A stretch of DNA of 64,000 nucleotides from Planctomycetota bacterium (GCA_027493625.1 JAOSKM010000001.1:1083489-1147488), one strand, 5' to 3'. Numbered from the stretch's first letter, positions 53,708-63,886 are shown. Program-made: numbers and translations. Notes: a model not told the origin generated them from the sequence alone.

Positions 53708-53725
53708 CGAGGGCGTCGGTGATGG

Positions 53726-53750
53726 TAGGGACACGCTGATGCGTGTCCCC
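53726..53750. repeat. Palindromic repeat copy 2, GGGACACGC type
   Basis: The same nine-pair GGGACACGC stem with loop TGAT, located 18 bases after copy 1. The loop is different while the stem is conserved, as expected for a selected RNA or DNA structure or a REP family. Confidence 0.75.
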
Positions 53751-53766
53751 GCAATGGGTGGCCCGT

Positions 53767-53790
53767 GGGACACGCAGCAGCGTGTCCCTA
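53767..53790. repeat. Palindromic repeat copy 3, GGGACACGC type
   Basis: The same stem with loop AGCA. It overlaps the stop codon of the convergent scpA gene. It may terminate both convergent transcripts; a RAYT transposase able to move such elements is not in the window. Confidence 0.75.
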
Positions 53791-54528
53791 CGATTCCTGT
53801 CCACCGGTTTCGTAGTCTACCGGCGGGCCGATGATGATCTGGCCGCTCTCGCTTTGCTCGATGCTGATCTCGTGCTGCTTGACCATTTCCAGCAGCGCCA
53901 GGAAGTTGCCGATCAGGTCCGCCTTCTCGCGTTTCGGCCCCACCAGCGCGTTGAAGTCGACCCTTCCCAACTCCTTCAACTGCTGCAGGATCAAGTCGAT
54001 GTAATAGCGCACCGGCTTGTCGGTCAGGTCGATCAGGTGCGGCTTCGGCGCCGCCACTTCGCCGTACAGGCGGTGGAACACGCGGTACAGGTCCACCACG
54101 CTGAAGTCTTCGAGGTAAGTGTCGTTGTCGCTTTCCGGTGTTTCGCCCTGCAGTGTGCCGCCCGGGCGGCCGTGGCGTCTGGCCTGCTCGTCGTAGCGGT
54201 CACTGAGCAGCGCCGCCATGTCTCGGATGCGCTTGTACTCGAGCAGCTGCCGCACCAGGCGGGCGCGCTCGGCCTCGGCTTCTTTCTTTTCCTCTGAGCG
54301 CGCCAGCACCAGCTCGGACTTCAGCTTCAGCAGTGTGGCGGCCATGGACAGGAACTCGCCGGCGTACTCGAGGTCGATGGTCTCCATTTTCTCGAGCTCG
54401 CCGATGTACTGCTCGGCGATTTCGGCCACGGGCAGGTCGTAGATGTCCACCTCGGCCCGGCGGCACAGGTAAAGCAGCAGGTCCAGCGGCCCCGTGTAAA
54501 CCTGCGTGTGTACGCGCACTTCACCCAT
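53788..54528 (-). CDS. scpA: Segregation and condensation protein ScpA
   Basis: The 246-residue kleisin has the conserved opening VYTGPLDLLLYLCRRAEVDI, the block AGEFLSMAATLLKLKSELVL and a C-terminal winged-helix part ending with LLEMVKQHEISIEQSESGQI. ScpA bridges SMC and ScpB in chromosome condensation. It is co-directional with the metalloprotease, whose stop is three bases upstream. ScpB and SMC are not in the window. Confidence 0.95.
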   Translation of the reverse strand: MGEVRVHTQVYTGPLDLLLYLCRRAEVDIYDLPVAEIAEQYIGELEKMETIDLEYAGEFLSMAATLLKLKSELVLARSEEKKEAEAERARLVRQLLEYKRIRDMAALLSDRYDEQARRHGRPGGTLQGETPESDNDTYLEDFSVVDLYRVFHRLYGEVAAPKPHLIDLTDKPVRYYIDLILQQLKELGRVDFNALVGPKREKADLIGNFLALLEMVKQHEISIEQSESGQIIIGPPVDYETGGQES

Positions 54529-54531
54529 GGG

Positions 54532-55268
54532 TTACCTCAGCAATCCGCCCATCCACAGAACTACGTCTTGGGCGAAAAACCAGAACAACGCATCAATCGG
54601 TTTGGCGAGCAGGAACCACGCTACCAGCACGAAAATCATCATTCCGTACGGCCGCAACTGGTTGAAGATCTCACGGCCGCGGAAGTTCAGGAAATAGTAC
54701 AGCACGCTGCCGCCGTCCACACCGGGGATCGGCAACAGGTTGATCGCACCCAGCAGCATGTTGATCAGCATCATGCGATAGGCCAGCGCAGCTACCAGCG
54801 CGATTGCCATGCTGGTTTCACCCTTGTGGAACTCCCTGGGATGGAGCGCCAGGGCGCCATCCGTTGCGTTCGCAAGAATAATCATGCCGAACAACACGAG
54901 CGCGCCGAGCACAGCACCCACCAGGTTGCCCAGCGGCCCGGCCAGGCCCACCAGCGCGCTGTCACGGGCCGGGTGACGCATCTTGCCGGGGTTCACCGGC
55001 ACCCATGCGAAGCCGATCGGCCAACCCATCGTGAACACGGTCAGCACAGGCAGGCCGACCGTCGCGAACAGGTTGAAATTGTTGTCCTTGTCGACGTGTC
55101 GAACCGGGTTGATCGAGCGCTTACCCAGCAGGTAGGCCGTGTCGTCGCCGCGCCACCAGGCCATCCAGCCGTGGCCGCCCTCGTGCAGGCCGATGGTCAG
55201 GAACCAGCAGATCAACCACAGCACAGCGCTGGTTAGGTCCACGCTCCCGAGGCTGACGGCTATCCACA

Positions 55269-55272
<4 letters not shown>
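54532..55272 (-). CDS. Site-2 protease-like M50 membrane metallopeptidase
   Basis: The 246-residue protein has membrane helices containing the zinc motif HEGGH (HExxH) at about residue 29 and the second motif NLLPIPGVDGG (NxxPxPxxDG). This is the short S2P subfamily without PDZ domains. It cleaves within the membrane; its substrate is unknown. ATG 55272 overlaps the dapF stop. An upstream extension of the frame is not conserved-looking and is rejected. Confidence 0.9.
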
Positions 55273-56131
<859 letters not shown>

Positions 56132-56135
<4 letters not shown>

Positions 56136-56599
56136 TTCTTCTCCGGCCTGGTGACTTCCAGGTTTTCCATGGGCTGGACATTGGCGTCAAACTCGTAGCC
56201 GCCCTCGCAGCGCACACTGACTTTGCCCGTCAACTGCTGGTCGAGCAGGCAATTGCCCTCCAGCACGCGGAACCACTGGGCGTTGCGTTCGTAGTAGGAG
56301 CGTTGCTCGAACTCGGGCAGTACCACGCGCTTGAGACGGCCGTTGGCAACGCTTCCGTCCTTGTCCAGTTCCAGGTAGAGGGTGTTTACGACGTAGTAGT
56401 CGCTGCGCGGGTCGTCGTGGTATCCAACCAGCTTGGCGCTGCGGTTGTCGCCCTCGACCCAGCTGGCGCGGAATGACTCTCCCTCTTCCTTGATGTTCAG
56501 CTTCCAGCCCTCGCCGTACTCCTCGAGGCGGAAGTACTTGTCTCCGCCGGCACACGCCGACAAGACCAGGCCGATCAGTAACGCCGTACAGAGTTTCAT
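56132..56599 (-). CDS. Small lipoprotein of unknown function
   Basis: The 155-residue protein has a lipobox (VLSAC, Cys about 16) and a compact domain with no recognised family (YFRLEEYGEGWKLNIKEEGE; later VSVRCEGGYEFDANVQP). GGGAGG lies just upstream of the ATG. It is translationally coupled to dapF. The beta-strand-like pattern suggests a small beta-rich domain. Confidence 0.75.
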
Positions 56600-56633
56600 G
56601 CATTCCTCCCGGGCGGATTGTACGGGTCTTGCG

Positions 56634-56668
56634 AAAAAAAGGGACAGCCCCCGTGGAATGGGGGCTGC
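56634..56668 (-). terminator. Rho-independent terminator after fabF
   Basis: On the minus strand an eight-pair stem (CAGCCCCC and complement) with a seven-base loop is followed by seven Ts. It lies 20 bases after the fabF stop and before the lipoprotein gene, so it closes the acpP-fabF unit. Confidence 0.85.
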
Positions 56669-56688
56669 CGTCGTGCCGGATGTTCCGG

Positions 56689-57945
56689 CTAGTCCTTGAA
56701 CTTACGCAGGGCAACGGTCGCGTTGTGGCCGCCGAAGCCGAAGCTGTTGGAGAGCGCCACGTTGATGTCCGCGCTGCGGCCTTCGTGGGGCACGTAATCG
56801 AGGTCGCAGTCAGGGTCGGGCACGCTCAGGTTTCGTGTGGGCGGTACCATGCCGTGCTTGATGGCGAGCGCGGTGGCGACCAGCTCCACGGCGCCGGAAG
56901 CGCCCAGCAGGTGACCGACCATGCTCTTGGTGCTGCTGAGCATCAGCTTTCTCGCATGGTCGCCGAACGCTTTCTTCACGGCCAGGGTTTCCGTGCGGTC
57001 ATTGTACTCGGTGCTGGTGCCGTGGGCGTTGATGTAGGTGACGTCCTCGGGCTTCGCGCCGGTGTCCTTCACGGCCAGCAGCATGGAACGCATGGCGCCT
57101 TCGCCGTCCTCGGAGGGCGAGGTCATGTGGAAGGCGTCGTCGGTCTGGCCGAAACCGGCGACCTCGCAGTAGATCTGCGCGCCCCGTGCCCTGGCGTGCT
57201 CGAGTTCCTCGAATACCAGTACTCCGGCGCCCTCACCCATCACGAAACCGTCGCGTTCCTTGTCGAAGGGGCGGCTCGCGTGCTCGGGGTCGTCGTTACG
57301 GGTGCTCATGGCGCGGGCGGCGCAGAAGCCCGCCAGGCCCAGCACCGTGCAGGCCGCCTCGGTGCCGCCGGCCAGGATCACGTCCGCGTCGCCGTACTGG
57401 ATGGTGCGCAGTGCCATGCCCAGGGCGTGGTTGGCCGAAGCGCAGGCGCTGGCGGTGGCGAAGTTGGGACCGCGCAGCCCGAAGCGGATCGCCACGTTGC
57501 CGCTGGCGGCGTTCAGCATCAGCTTGGGAATGAAGAACGGGTTGATGCGGCGCGGGCCGCGCTCGATGAGCGTGCGGTTGCCGTCCATGATTTCTTCGAG
57601 CCCGCCGATGCCGGAGCCGATGATGGCGCCCACGCGGGTCATGTCGGTCTTCTCGCGGTCGAGCTTGCTGTCATCCAGCGCCTGCTGCGAGGCGACCACG
57701 GCGTAGTGCACGAACGGGTCAGTCTGGCGCACGTACTTGCGATCGCCGATCAGGACCTCGGCGTCGAAACCCTTGAGCCGGCCGGCGATGGTGGTGGTCA
57801 GGCCGGCGTCCACGTACTCCTGATGGAGCTCAATGCCGTTGGCACCGCGCAAGGCGGCATCCCAGAAAGTTGGAACGTCGTTGCCGATGGGGCTGACAAC
57901 ACCCAGGCCGGTGATCACGACACGTCGGCGATGGTTCTGAGACAT
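56689..57945 (-). CDS. fabF: 3-oxoacyl-ACP synthase II
   Basis: The 418-residue condensing enzyme has the nucleophile cysteine in TASACASANHALG, and the histidines in NAHGTSTEYNDRTE and KSMVGHLLGASG. The opening RRVVITGLGVVSPIGNDV is standard. It elongates acyl-ACP with malonyl-ACP in fatty acid synthesis. It follows acpP with a 114-base gap containing an inverted repeat at 57994-58044. Confidence 0.95.
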   Translation of the reverse strand: MSQNHRRRVVITGLGVVSPIGNDVPTFWDAALRGANGIELHQEYVDAGLTTTIAGRLKGFDAEVLIGDRKYVRQTDPFVHYAVVASQQALDDSKLDREKTDMTRVGAIIGSGIGGLEEIMDGNRTLIERGPRRINPFFIPKLMLNAASGNVAIRFGLRGPNFATASACASANHALGMALRTIQYGDADVILAGGTEAACTVLGLAGFCAARAMSTRNDDPEHASRPFDKERDGFVMGEGAGVLVFEELEHARARGAQIYCEVAGFGQTDDAFHMTSPSEDGEGAMRSMLLAVKDTGAKPEDVTYINAHGTSTEYNDRTETLAVKKAFGDHARKLMLSSTKSMVGHLLGASGAVELVATALAIKHGMVPPTRNLSVPDPDCDLDYVPHEGRSADINVALSNSFGFGGHNATVALRKFKD

Positions 57946-57993
57946 TGCGATATCCTGTGTTCAGGCTGCGCCCCTGCAGCCTTTGGAAACGGC

Positions 57994-58044
57994 CCGGGCA
58001 AGCAGCCAGCGCCCGGCATGACAGGCGCGTCGCCGCTTGCCCGG
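57994..58044. repeat. Inverted repeat between acpP and fabF
   Basis: CCGGGCAAGC at 57994-58003 and its exact complement at 58035-58044 flank a 31-base loop. In the acpP-fabF transcript it may stabilise or partly terminate the acpP message, which is usually needed in excess. Confidence 0.5.
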
Positions 58045-58059
58045 ACGCGAATGAGCTGC

Positions 58060-58314
58060 CTACGCCTTGCTGGCGGTCTTGTCCTCGATGTACTTGACCG
58101 CATCACCCACGGTCTGGATCTTTTCGGCATCCTCGTCGGGGATGTTCAGCTCGAACTCGTCTTCGAACTCCATCACCAGCTCGACGGTGTCCAGGCTGTC
58201 GGCGCCGAGATCGTTGACGAACGAGGTTTCGAGCGTCACCTTGTCGCGGCTCACGCCCATCTGGTCGCAGACGATCTGTTTTACCGATTCTTCAATTTCT
58301 TCCCGTGTGGGCAC
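58060..58314 (-). CDS. acpP: Acyl carrier protein
   Basis: GTG at 58314 with AGGA seven bases upstream gives a normal 84-residue protein; the frame is open further upstream but without conservation. The 4'-phosphopantetheine serine is in [14 protein letters not shown]. It is acidic and helical, as expected. It carries acyl chains for FabF and other fatty acid synthesis enzymes. It lies 145 bases downstream of the epimerase gene and probably has its own promoter. Confidence 0.95.
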   Translation of the reverse strand: MPTREEIEESVKQIVCDQMGVSRDKVTLETSFVNDLGADSLDTVELVMEFEDEFELNIPDEDAEKIQTVGDAVKYIEDKTASKA

Positions 58315-58459
58315 GCTGTTTTCCTTTCCCAAACGCCGACCAGGCCGGCCGGCAGGCACTTCCATGACAACCGTTGCGCCCCCAGTTTTGCGCAACGGGG
58401 CGGGAGTTTAGCGAGCACCCGGGGGCGCCGCAAGCGTCACGCCTGAAGCAATCAGTCGG

Positions 58460-58864
58460 CTAATTTGGCCGCTGGGAAAGCTCTGTCAAGACCCCATGAG
58501 TCTGCTTTGGGTGGAAGAAATTGACCAGGCAGCCGCCCGCACCAACATGGGCCTCCTCCCAGATCGGCTGGAAACCCTGTTCAATCATGCGTCGCGTGGC
58601 AGCCCCGATGTCATCCACGGCATAGCACAGGTGGTGCAGGCCGGGGCCGCGCTTCTCGATGTACTTCGCGATCGCCGAGTCGGGGCTGCTGGACTCGATC
58701 AGCTCGATGTGTGTGCCGGGCGGCACAATCAGCTTCAGCACACGGACCTTTTCGCCGGCCACTTCCTCGATCTGCGGTTCGGCCTGCAGGCCCAGCCCGC
58801 TCTCGTAGAAGCCGCGGGCTTCCTCGATACTCTTGACCGCGATGCCGATGTGGTCCAGTTCCAT
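58460..58864 (-). CDS. mce: Methylmalonyl-CoA epimerase
   Basis: The 134-residue VOC-fold protein starts MELDHIGIAVKSIEEARGFY and keeps metal-binding positions in DHIGI, THIELIE and LHHLCYAVDD, with the C-terminal block VNFFHPKQTHGVLTELS. It converts (S)- to (R)-methylmalonyl-CoA between propionyl-CoA carboxylase and the mutase. It is the last gene of the propionyl-CoA operon and follows a hypothetical gene by 15 bases. Confidence 0.93.
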   Translation of the reverse strand: MELDHIGIAVKSIEEARGFYESGLGLQAEPQIEEVAGEKVRVLKLIVPPGTHIELIESSSPDSAIAKYIEKRGPGLHHLCYAVDDIGAATRRMIEQGFQPIWEEAHVGAGGCLVNFFHPKQTHGVLTELSQRPN

Positions 58865-58879
58865 GTCTGCCTAACGCCG

Positions 58880-59434
58880 CTAAATTCCCATTGAATCCTG
58901 CAATACCATGGCCGCGCAGGCACCCCCCAGCACCTTGTTGATGCCGTTCATGCGCTGCACAACCTCTTCACGCACCTGCGGCGGCAGGGCTACGCCGCCC
59001 TGGTTGTTAAGGAACAGCAGCAGCCCGTGATAGCTGACGGTAGGCAGCACGCGCTTGATCACGAAATCGCGGATCGAGCTGAAGCCGGCGTCGTTGATCT
59101 TCTTCTTCAGGTCGTTGACCAGGTTGCCGCCGTCGAGCTTGAGGTCCTTGCCCACCACGTCTTCCAGGGCCTTGTAATGTTCCTCAAAGCGCGGCAGCCA
59201 GACCTCCAGGTGCTGCTTGAGCAGCAGGCCGCTGGCCTGCTTCTGCAGTATCTCGACGGCCTGGTTCATGCGATCGTGGCGCTGGCCGATGATCAGCGCG
59301 CCGATCTGTGAGCACAGCTCGATCAACTGCTTGCGCTCTTTCAGCGTTGAATCCAGCGACACCGTGGGTCGCGATGGAACCGCTTCCTTGATTTTGCCGG
59401 TCTTGCGCTGTTTGCCCGTCTTTCCGGATGCCAT
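58880..59434 (-). CDS. Conserved hypothetical protein in the methylmalonyl-CoA operon
   Basis: The 184-residue helical, basic protein begins ASGKTGKQRKTGKIKEA and continues with ERKQLIELCSQIGALIIGQR, HLEVWLPRFEEHYKALEDVV and a Gln/Val-rich end. No family is recognised. ATG 59434 follows AGGAA by six bases. It lies between the mutase and epimerase genes with gaps of 20 and 15 bases, so it is expressed with them and may have a related role. Confidence 0.65.
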   Translation of the reverse strand: MASGKTGKQRKTGKIKEAVPSRPTVSLDSTLKERKQLIELCSQIGALIIGQRHDRMNQAVEILQKQASGLLLKQHLEVWLPRFEEHYKALEDVVGKDLKLDGGNLVNDLKKKINDAGFSSIRDFVIKRVLPTVSYHGLLLFLNNQGGVALPPQVREEVVQRMNGINKVLGGACAAMVLQDSMGI

Positions 59435-59454
59435 GCCCGTTCCTGGTGTGGTGT

Positions 59455-61122
59455 TCAAGTTTCCCGGTATTCGCCGAAGACGCCGCGCATGGTATCGCAA
59501 ACCTCGCCGAGTGTCGCCTTGGCACGCAGGGCATCGAGAATTTTCGGCACGAGATTGGCGTCACCTTTCGCCGCCTCCTCAAGCACCGACAGCGCCTTGT
59601 TCACGGCCGCTGCATCGCGCCCGGCTTTGAACTGCGCCAGGCGCTTCAGCTGAGCCTGCGCCGCCCCGGCGTCGATCTTCAGTAACTGCGGCTCTGCCTC
59701 GGCTGTGCTCTGGAAGCGGTTCACCCCCACCACCACGGACTCGCCCTTTTCCACGGCGCGCTGGTACTGCAGGGCCGCGCGGGCGATTTCGCCCTGCATG
59801 AACTTCTGCTCGATGGCGCCCACGGCGCCGCCCTTCTTGTCGATCTGCTCGATCAACGCCTCTGCCTTCTGCTCCAGTTCGTCGGTCAGCTGCTCGACCA
59901 GCCAGGCGCCGGCCAGGGGATCGGGCGTGTCGGCCACGCCGCTCTCGTAGGCCAGAATCTGCTGGGTGCGCAGGGCGATCTCGACGCTCTTTTCCGTGGG
60001 CAGCGCCAGCGCTTCATCGAAGCTGTTGGTGTGCAGGCTCTGCGCGCCACCGAGCACCGCGGCCAGCGCCTGCATGGCGGTGCGCACGATGTTGTTCTCG
60101 GGCTGCTGGGCCGTCAGCGTGCTGCCGGCCGTCTGTGTGTGGAAGCGCAGCATCAACGCCTTGTCGTCACTCGCGTTAAAGCGCTGCTTCATCAGGCGCG
60201 CCCACAGGCGCCGCGCGGCGCGGAACTTGGCGACTTCCTCAAGCAGGTTGTTGTGCCCGTTGAAGAAGAAGCTGAGGTTCTTGCCGAAGTGGTTGACGTC
60301 AAGACCGCGCGCGACGGCCTGCTTCACATACTCCAGGCCGTTACTGAGGGTGAAGGCGATTTCCTGCGCCGCCGTGCTGCCGGCCTCGCGGATGTGATAG
60401 CCGCTGATGCTGATGGCGTTGAAGTTTGGCACCTCGTTGGCGCAGAACTCGATGATGTCCGTGGTGATGCGCAGGCTGGGGCGCGGCGGGTAGATGTAGG
60501 TGCCGCGCGCGACGAACTCTTTCAGCAGGTCGTTCTGCAGGGTGCCGCGCAGCTTACTCCATGCGACGCCCTGCTTGTCGGCCTGAATCAGGTAAAAGGC
60601 CAGCAGGCAGGCGGCGCTGGAGTTGATGGTCATGCTGGTGCTGACCTGGTCCAGCGGTATGCCGTCCAGCAGAACATCCATGTCGGCGCTGCTGCAGACC
60701 GGCACGCCGACCTTGCCGACTTCACCTTCGGCCATGGGCGAATCGCTGTCGTAGCCGATCTGGGTGGGCAGGTCGAAGGCGATGCTGAGGCCGGTGACGC
60801 CCTGTTCCAGCAGAAAGCGATAGCGGCGGTTGGATTCCTCGGCGCTGGCGAAGCCGGCGTACTGGCGCATGGTCCAGAAACGGCCGCGATACATGCTGGG
60901 GTAGACGCCGCGGGTGAAGGGGAACTCGCCGGGGAAGCCCAGTTTGGACTGGCAGGCGGCTTCGCCCTCCGGTGTGAGCTGGCCCTGAGCCGGCAGGGAG
61001 AGCGGCGGGAATTCGCAGCCGCTTGAGGTTTCGAACTTAGCGCGGCGTTCCGGCGCCTTGGCGGTGTAAGGCGCGCGGGTCTGCTCAAGCCAGCGGATGT
61101 AGTCTTGTTGAAGGTTGCCCAT
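59455..61122 (-). CDS. mutA: Methylmalonyl-CoA mutase catalytic (large) subunit
   Basis: The 555-residue protein has the TIM-barrel domain of acyl-CoA mutases: [65 protein letters not shown] and [16 protein letters not shown]. The B12-binding domain (DxHxxG) is absent, so it must work with a separate small subunit not in the window. It interconverts methylmalonyl-CoA and succinyl-CoA. A 45-base gap separates it from the upstream hypothetical gene. Confidence 0.93.
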   Translation of the reverse strand: MGNLQQDYIRWLEQTRAPYTAKAPERRAKFETSSGCEFPPLSLPAQGQLTPEGEAACQSKLGFPGEFPFTRGVYPSMYRGRFWTMRQYAGFASAEESNRRYRFLLEQGVTGLSIAFDLPTQIGYDSDSPMAEGEVGKVGVPVCSSADMDVLLDGIPLDQVSTSMTINSSAACLLAFYLIQADKQGVAWSKLRGTLQNDLLKEFVARGTYIYPPRPSLRITTDIIEFCANEVPNFNAISISGYHIREAGSTAAQEIAFTLSNGLEYVKQAVARGLDVNHFGKNLSFFFNGHNNLLEEVAKFRAARRLWARLMKQRFNASDDKALMLRFHTQTAGSTLTAQQPENNIVRTAMQALAAVLGGAQSLHTNSFDEALALPTEKSVEIALRTQQILAYESGVADTPDPLAGAWLVEQLTDELEQKAEALIEQIDKKGGAVGAIEQKFMQGEIARAALQYQRAVEKGESVVVGVNRFQSTAEAEPQLLKIDAGAAQAQLKRLAQFKAGRDAAAVNKALSVLEEAAKGDANLVPKILDALRAKATLGEVCDTMRGVFGEYRET

Positions 61123-61167
61123 GGCGGGCGAGTCTAGCGCCCGTGCGGACAGAATGAAGCGGTTATG

Positions 61168-61410
61168 TCAGGCAGAACGCCGGGACTGGTTGGCCTTGCG
61201 TTTCGCTTCCTTTTGCGCCAGGTACTCGTCCAGGTAGGCCTTCCGGCGCGCGTGCATCGCAGCGATTTCCTCGGGCGTGGCCGCCTTGCCGCCCTTGCGC
61301 GGGGGAGGATCGTCAAACCAGTGCATGGAACGAGAGCCGTCGGGATTGCTGGTAGTCACCAGTCCCTTCTGTCGTACTACAGCCCCGCGCCTTGGCTCTG
61401 ATTTACTCAT
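61168..61410 (-). CDS. Small basic hypothetical protein
   Basis: The 80-residue protein is strongly basic and hydrophilic (KGLVTTSNPDGSRSMHWFDD; then ARRKAYLDEYLAQKEAKRKA), predicted partly helical. I recognise no family. ATG 61410 overlaps the stop of the preceding gene as ATGA. It belongs to the propionyl-CoA operon by position only. Confidence 0.6.
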   Translation of the reverse strand: MSKSEPRRGAVVRQKGLVTTSNPDGSRSMHWFDDPPPRKGGKAATPEEIAAMHARRKAYLDEYLAQKEAKRKANQSRRSA

Positions 61411-61781
61411 CCCTGAAACCACACCGGCAGCTTGCGTACACCCACAAGCTGTCCATCTATCACCACTTCAACATGATACGTCGCCTCACGTTTGAAAGCC
61501 ATCTCCACGGAGATTACTCGCGTCGCGACGCCTTCCTTGTCGCCCCTGATGAGAGCGGGAAACCTCTCCATCAGGTCGCCGGTCATGGGGTCCATGATCC
61601 GTAATTCCATTTCAGCATCATAGTCTAACGACATGTCTCCAAACTTAATGAAGACATCAAGCTTTGCATGCTCAGGGTCTTCTACCAGGAAGTCATCGAA
61701 CTCACCCACCAGATGCCACCAGGGCTCTGTGTACACGGCCTTCGTACAGTAAATCACGGCGTTCAGGGTGGGTAAGTTCAT
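61407..61781 (-). CDS. Hypothetical protein, DUF6941-like
   Basis: The 124-residue protein has a beta-rich pattern (DVFIKFGDMSLDYDAEMELR, then VISVEMAFKREATYHVEVVI, VRKLPVWFQG) reminiscent of DUF6941 proteins of unknown function; the match is from memory and weak. Its codons are less GC-rich than the neighbours. It overlaps both adjacent genes as ATGA, which suggests coupling to the carboxyl carrier protein gene. Confidence 0.6.
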   Translation of the reverse strand: MNLPTLNAVIYCTKAVYTEPWWHLVGEFDDFLVEDPEHAKLDVFIKFGDMSLDYDAEMELRIMDPMTGDLMERFPALIRGDKEGVATRVISVEMAFKREATYHVEVVIDGQLVGVRKLPVWFQG

Positions 61782-62302
61782 GCGCCCTCCGGCGGCGCGA
61801 GCTTGATCATCAGGGCGCCCTTTTCGAGCACGTCGTTGGGCTTCACCGCGATCAGCTTCACCACGCCCTCGCGGGGCGCGCGGATGTCGTTCTCGAGCTT
61901 CATGGCGTGCAGGCTCAGCAGGCTCTGGTTCTTCTTCACCAGCTCGCCTTCCTTCACCTGGATCGCCACCACCATGCCCGGCATGGGCGCCTTCACGTCC
62001 ACCGCCCCGCCCGCGCCCTTGCGCCGCGCGACGTTGGCCAGTCTCACGTGCTCAAGCTCGCGCACCTCAGCACGGTAGACCACGCCACCCAGCACGATGT
62101 CAGTGCCTTCCTTGCCGCGATGGTAGCCGAAGCGCGTGGAATCGCCGTTCAGCTGCGCGACCTGCACCTTGCTGCGCAGGGGCGTGCTGACGCGCACGGG
62201 AAAGGTGCCGCCGGCGTGTGAGACGAACAACTGCCCTTCGCGCTCGAACACGCGCACCTGGTGCTTCACGCCGTCAATCTCGATCTCGTAGTCCATGGCC
62301 AT
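61778..62302 (-). CDS. Biotin carboxyl carrier subunit of an acyl-CoA carboxylase
   Basis: The 174-residue protein has an N-terminal beta-rich domain and a C-terminal biotinyl domain from about residue 95 with APMPGMVVAIQVKEGELV and SLHAMKLENDIRAP; the lysine of AMK is the biotinylation site. It presumably serves the biotin carboxylase immediately upstream. ATG 62302 starts two bases after that gene's stop behind GAGG. Confidence 0.88.
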   Translation of the reverse strand: MAMDYEIEIDGVKHQVRVFEREGQLFVSHAGGTFPVRVSTPLRSKVQVAQLNGDSTRFGYHRGKEGTDIVLGGVVYRAEVRELEHVRLANVARRKGAGGAVDVKAPMPGMVVAIQVKEGELVKKNQSLLSLHAMKLENDIRAPREGVVKLIAVKPNDVLEKGALMIKLAPPEGA

Positions 62303-62304
62303 GG

Positions 62305-63798
62305 CTACCTCAACCTCGGCAGGCTGCTGGAACTCCAGGGGTCGAAGGCGATTTCGCCGGCCTTGCCCTGCGCGGCGCGCACCTTCTTCAGGTGGCGGTA
62401 CTCCATCAGCGCTGCCAGTACGGCCGCTTCCTGGCCGCGTTCGCGGCGGGTCAGCTCAAGCATGTGCTTCTCGACCCAGTGGATGTTGAAGGCGCCCTTC
62501 ACGACATCGGGGTGCCGCAGCAGGCTGGCGTGGAACGGGATGGTGGTTGACACACCCACCACGGTGAAGCGAGCCAGTGCCTGCAGCGCAAGGTCGATGG
62601 CCGCCTTGCGGTCCTTCCCGTGCACAATCAGCTTGGCTACTAAACTGTCATAGAACTGCGTGACCGAGTCACCGGTGTGGTAGCCGGCGTCCACGCGGAT
62701 ACCGTCGCCTTCCGGTGGCTCGAAGGCCTCGATGTAGCCGAGGCTGGGCATGAACTCGAAGAACGGGTCCTCGCTGTTGATGCGCAGCTCGATGGCGTGG
62801 CCGTTCTGCCTGATCTGCTCCTGCGCCAACTCCAGCTTCTCGCCGGAGGCCACGCGCAACTGCAGCTCGACAAGGTCCACGCCGGTCACTTGCTCCGTTA
62901 CCGGGTGCTCCACCTGCAGGCGGGTGTTGACCTCGCAGAAGTACCAGCTTCCCGCCTGCTCGTCGTACAGGAACTCGCAGGTACCCGCGTTGGTGTAGCC
63001 GGCTGTCTGCGCGATCTTCACGGCGTCGGCGCAGATCTTCGCGCGCTGCTGCGGCGTCAGGCTGGGGCTGGGGGTTTCCTCCAGCAGCTTCTGGTGGCGG
63101 CGCTGCAGGCTGCACTCGCGCTCGAAGAAGTGCAGTACCTTACCGTGCTCGTCGGCCACGATCTGCACTTCGATGTGCCGCGGCGCGGGCAGGAACTTCT
63201 CCACCAGCAGCGCATCGTCGCCGAAGCTGGCCTTGGCCTCACGCGCCGCCTTGGGCAGCATCATCGTGAGGTCTTCGAGGTTGTCGGCGCGGTGCATGCC
63301 CTTGCCGCCGCCGCCGGCCGCGGGCTTCACCATGACGGGGAAGCCGATCTGCTGCAGGGCCTTGACGATCTCAGGGTCGGCCTGGCCGCTGCACTTGATC
63401 CAGGGCGTGACGGGCACGCCGGCCTGCTCCGCCACGGCCTTGGCGTTGCGCTTGTCGCCCAGGCGGTCGATGGCCCCGCTGGAGGGGCCGATGAACTTGA
63501 CGCCCGCGTCCTCGCAGGCCTTGGCGAAGAGCGCATTTTCAGCCAGGAAACCGTAGCCCGGGTGGATGCCGTCGGCTTGATGCTCAAGGGCGAGCTGCAC
63601 GATGCGGTTGATGTTCAGGTAGCTGTCGGCTGAGGGGGATGGGCCGAGGTAGTGGGCTTCGTCGGCCTCGCGCACGAAGGGCAGGTGTGCGTCGGCGTCG
63701 GAAAAGACGGCAATGCTGTGCACGCCGAGTTTGCGGCAGGCGCGAATCACGCGCAGGGCGATTTCGCCACGGTTGGCAATCAGGACACGTTTGAGCAT
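62305..63798 (-). CDS. pccA: Biotin carboxylase subunit of an acyl-CoA (probably propionyl-CoA) carboxylase
   Basis: The 497-residue protein is AccC-like ([68 protein letters not shown]) with an extra C-terminal region, as in propionyl- or methylcrotonyl-CoA carboxylase alpha chains without a fused biotin domain. The downstream carrier gene, mutase and epimerase favour propionyl-CoA. It differs from accC at 39108-40454, so the genome has two biotin carboxylases. The carboxyltransferase gene is absent. Confidence 0.88.
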   Translation of the reverse strand: MLKRVLIANRGEIALRVIRACRKLGVHSIAVFSDADAHLPFVREADEAHYLGPSPSADSYLNINRIVQLALEHQADGIHPGYGFLAENALFAKACEDAGVKFIGPSSGAIDRLGDKRNAKAVAEQAGVPVTPWIKCSGQADPEIVKALQQIGFPVMVKPAAGGGGKGMHRADNLEDLTMMLPKAAREAKASFGDDALLVEKFLPAPRHIEVQIVADEHGKVLHFFERECSLQRRHQKLLEETPSPSLTPQQRAKICADAVKIAQTAGYTNAGTCEFLYDEQAGSWYFCEVNTRLQVEHPVTEQVTGVDLVELQLRVASGEKLELAQEQIRQNGHAIELRINSEDPFFEFMPSLGYIEAFEPPEGDGIRVDAGYHTGDSVTQFYDSLVAKLIVHGKDRKAAIDLALQALARFTVVGVSTTIPFHASLLRHPDVVKGAFNIHWVEKHMLELTRRERGQEAAVLAALMEYRHLKKVRAAQGKAGEIAFDPWSSSSLPRLR

Positions 63799-63840
63799 GG
63801 GGACGGAATTTAGGGCGCAGGCGGACTTTGGGCCAGAGGC

Positions 63841-63871
63841 AAAAAGAAAGGCGCGCCGCAGCGCGCCTTTC
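63841..63871 (-). terminator. Rho-independent terminator upstream of the propionyl-CoA operon
   Basis: On the minus strand a perfect 11-pair stem GAAAGGCGCGC with loop TGCG is followed by TTTTT. It terminates the gene that enters from the right edge and stops 16 bases before it. Confidence 0.85.
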
Positions 63872-63886
63872 GTGTGACTCGGGCAA

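Noticed and set aside
53682..53790. CRISPR array
   Set aside because: The three repeats are short palindromes with irregular spacing and no cas genes. They fit a REP cluster better.
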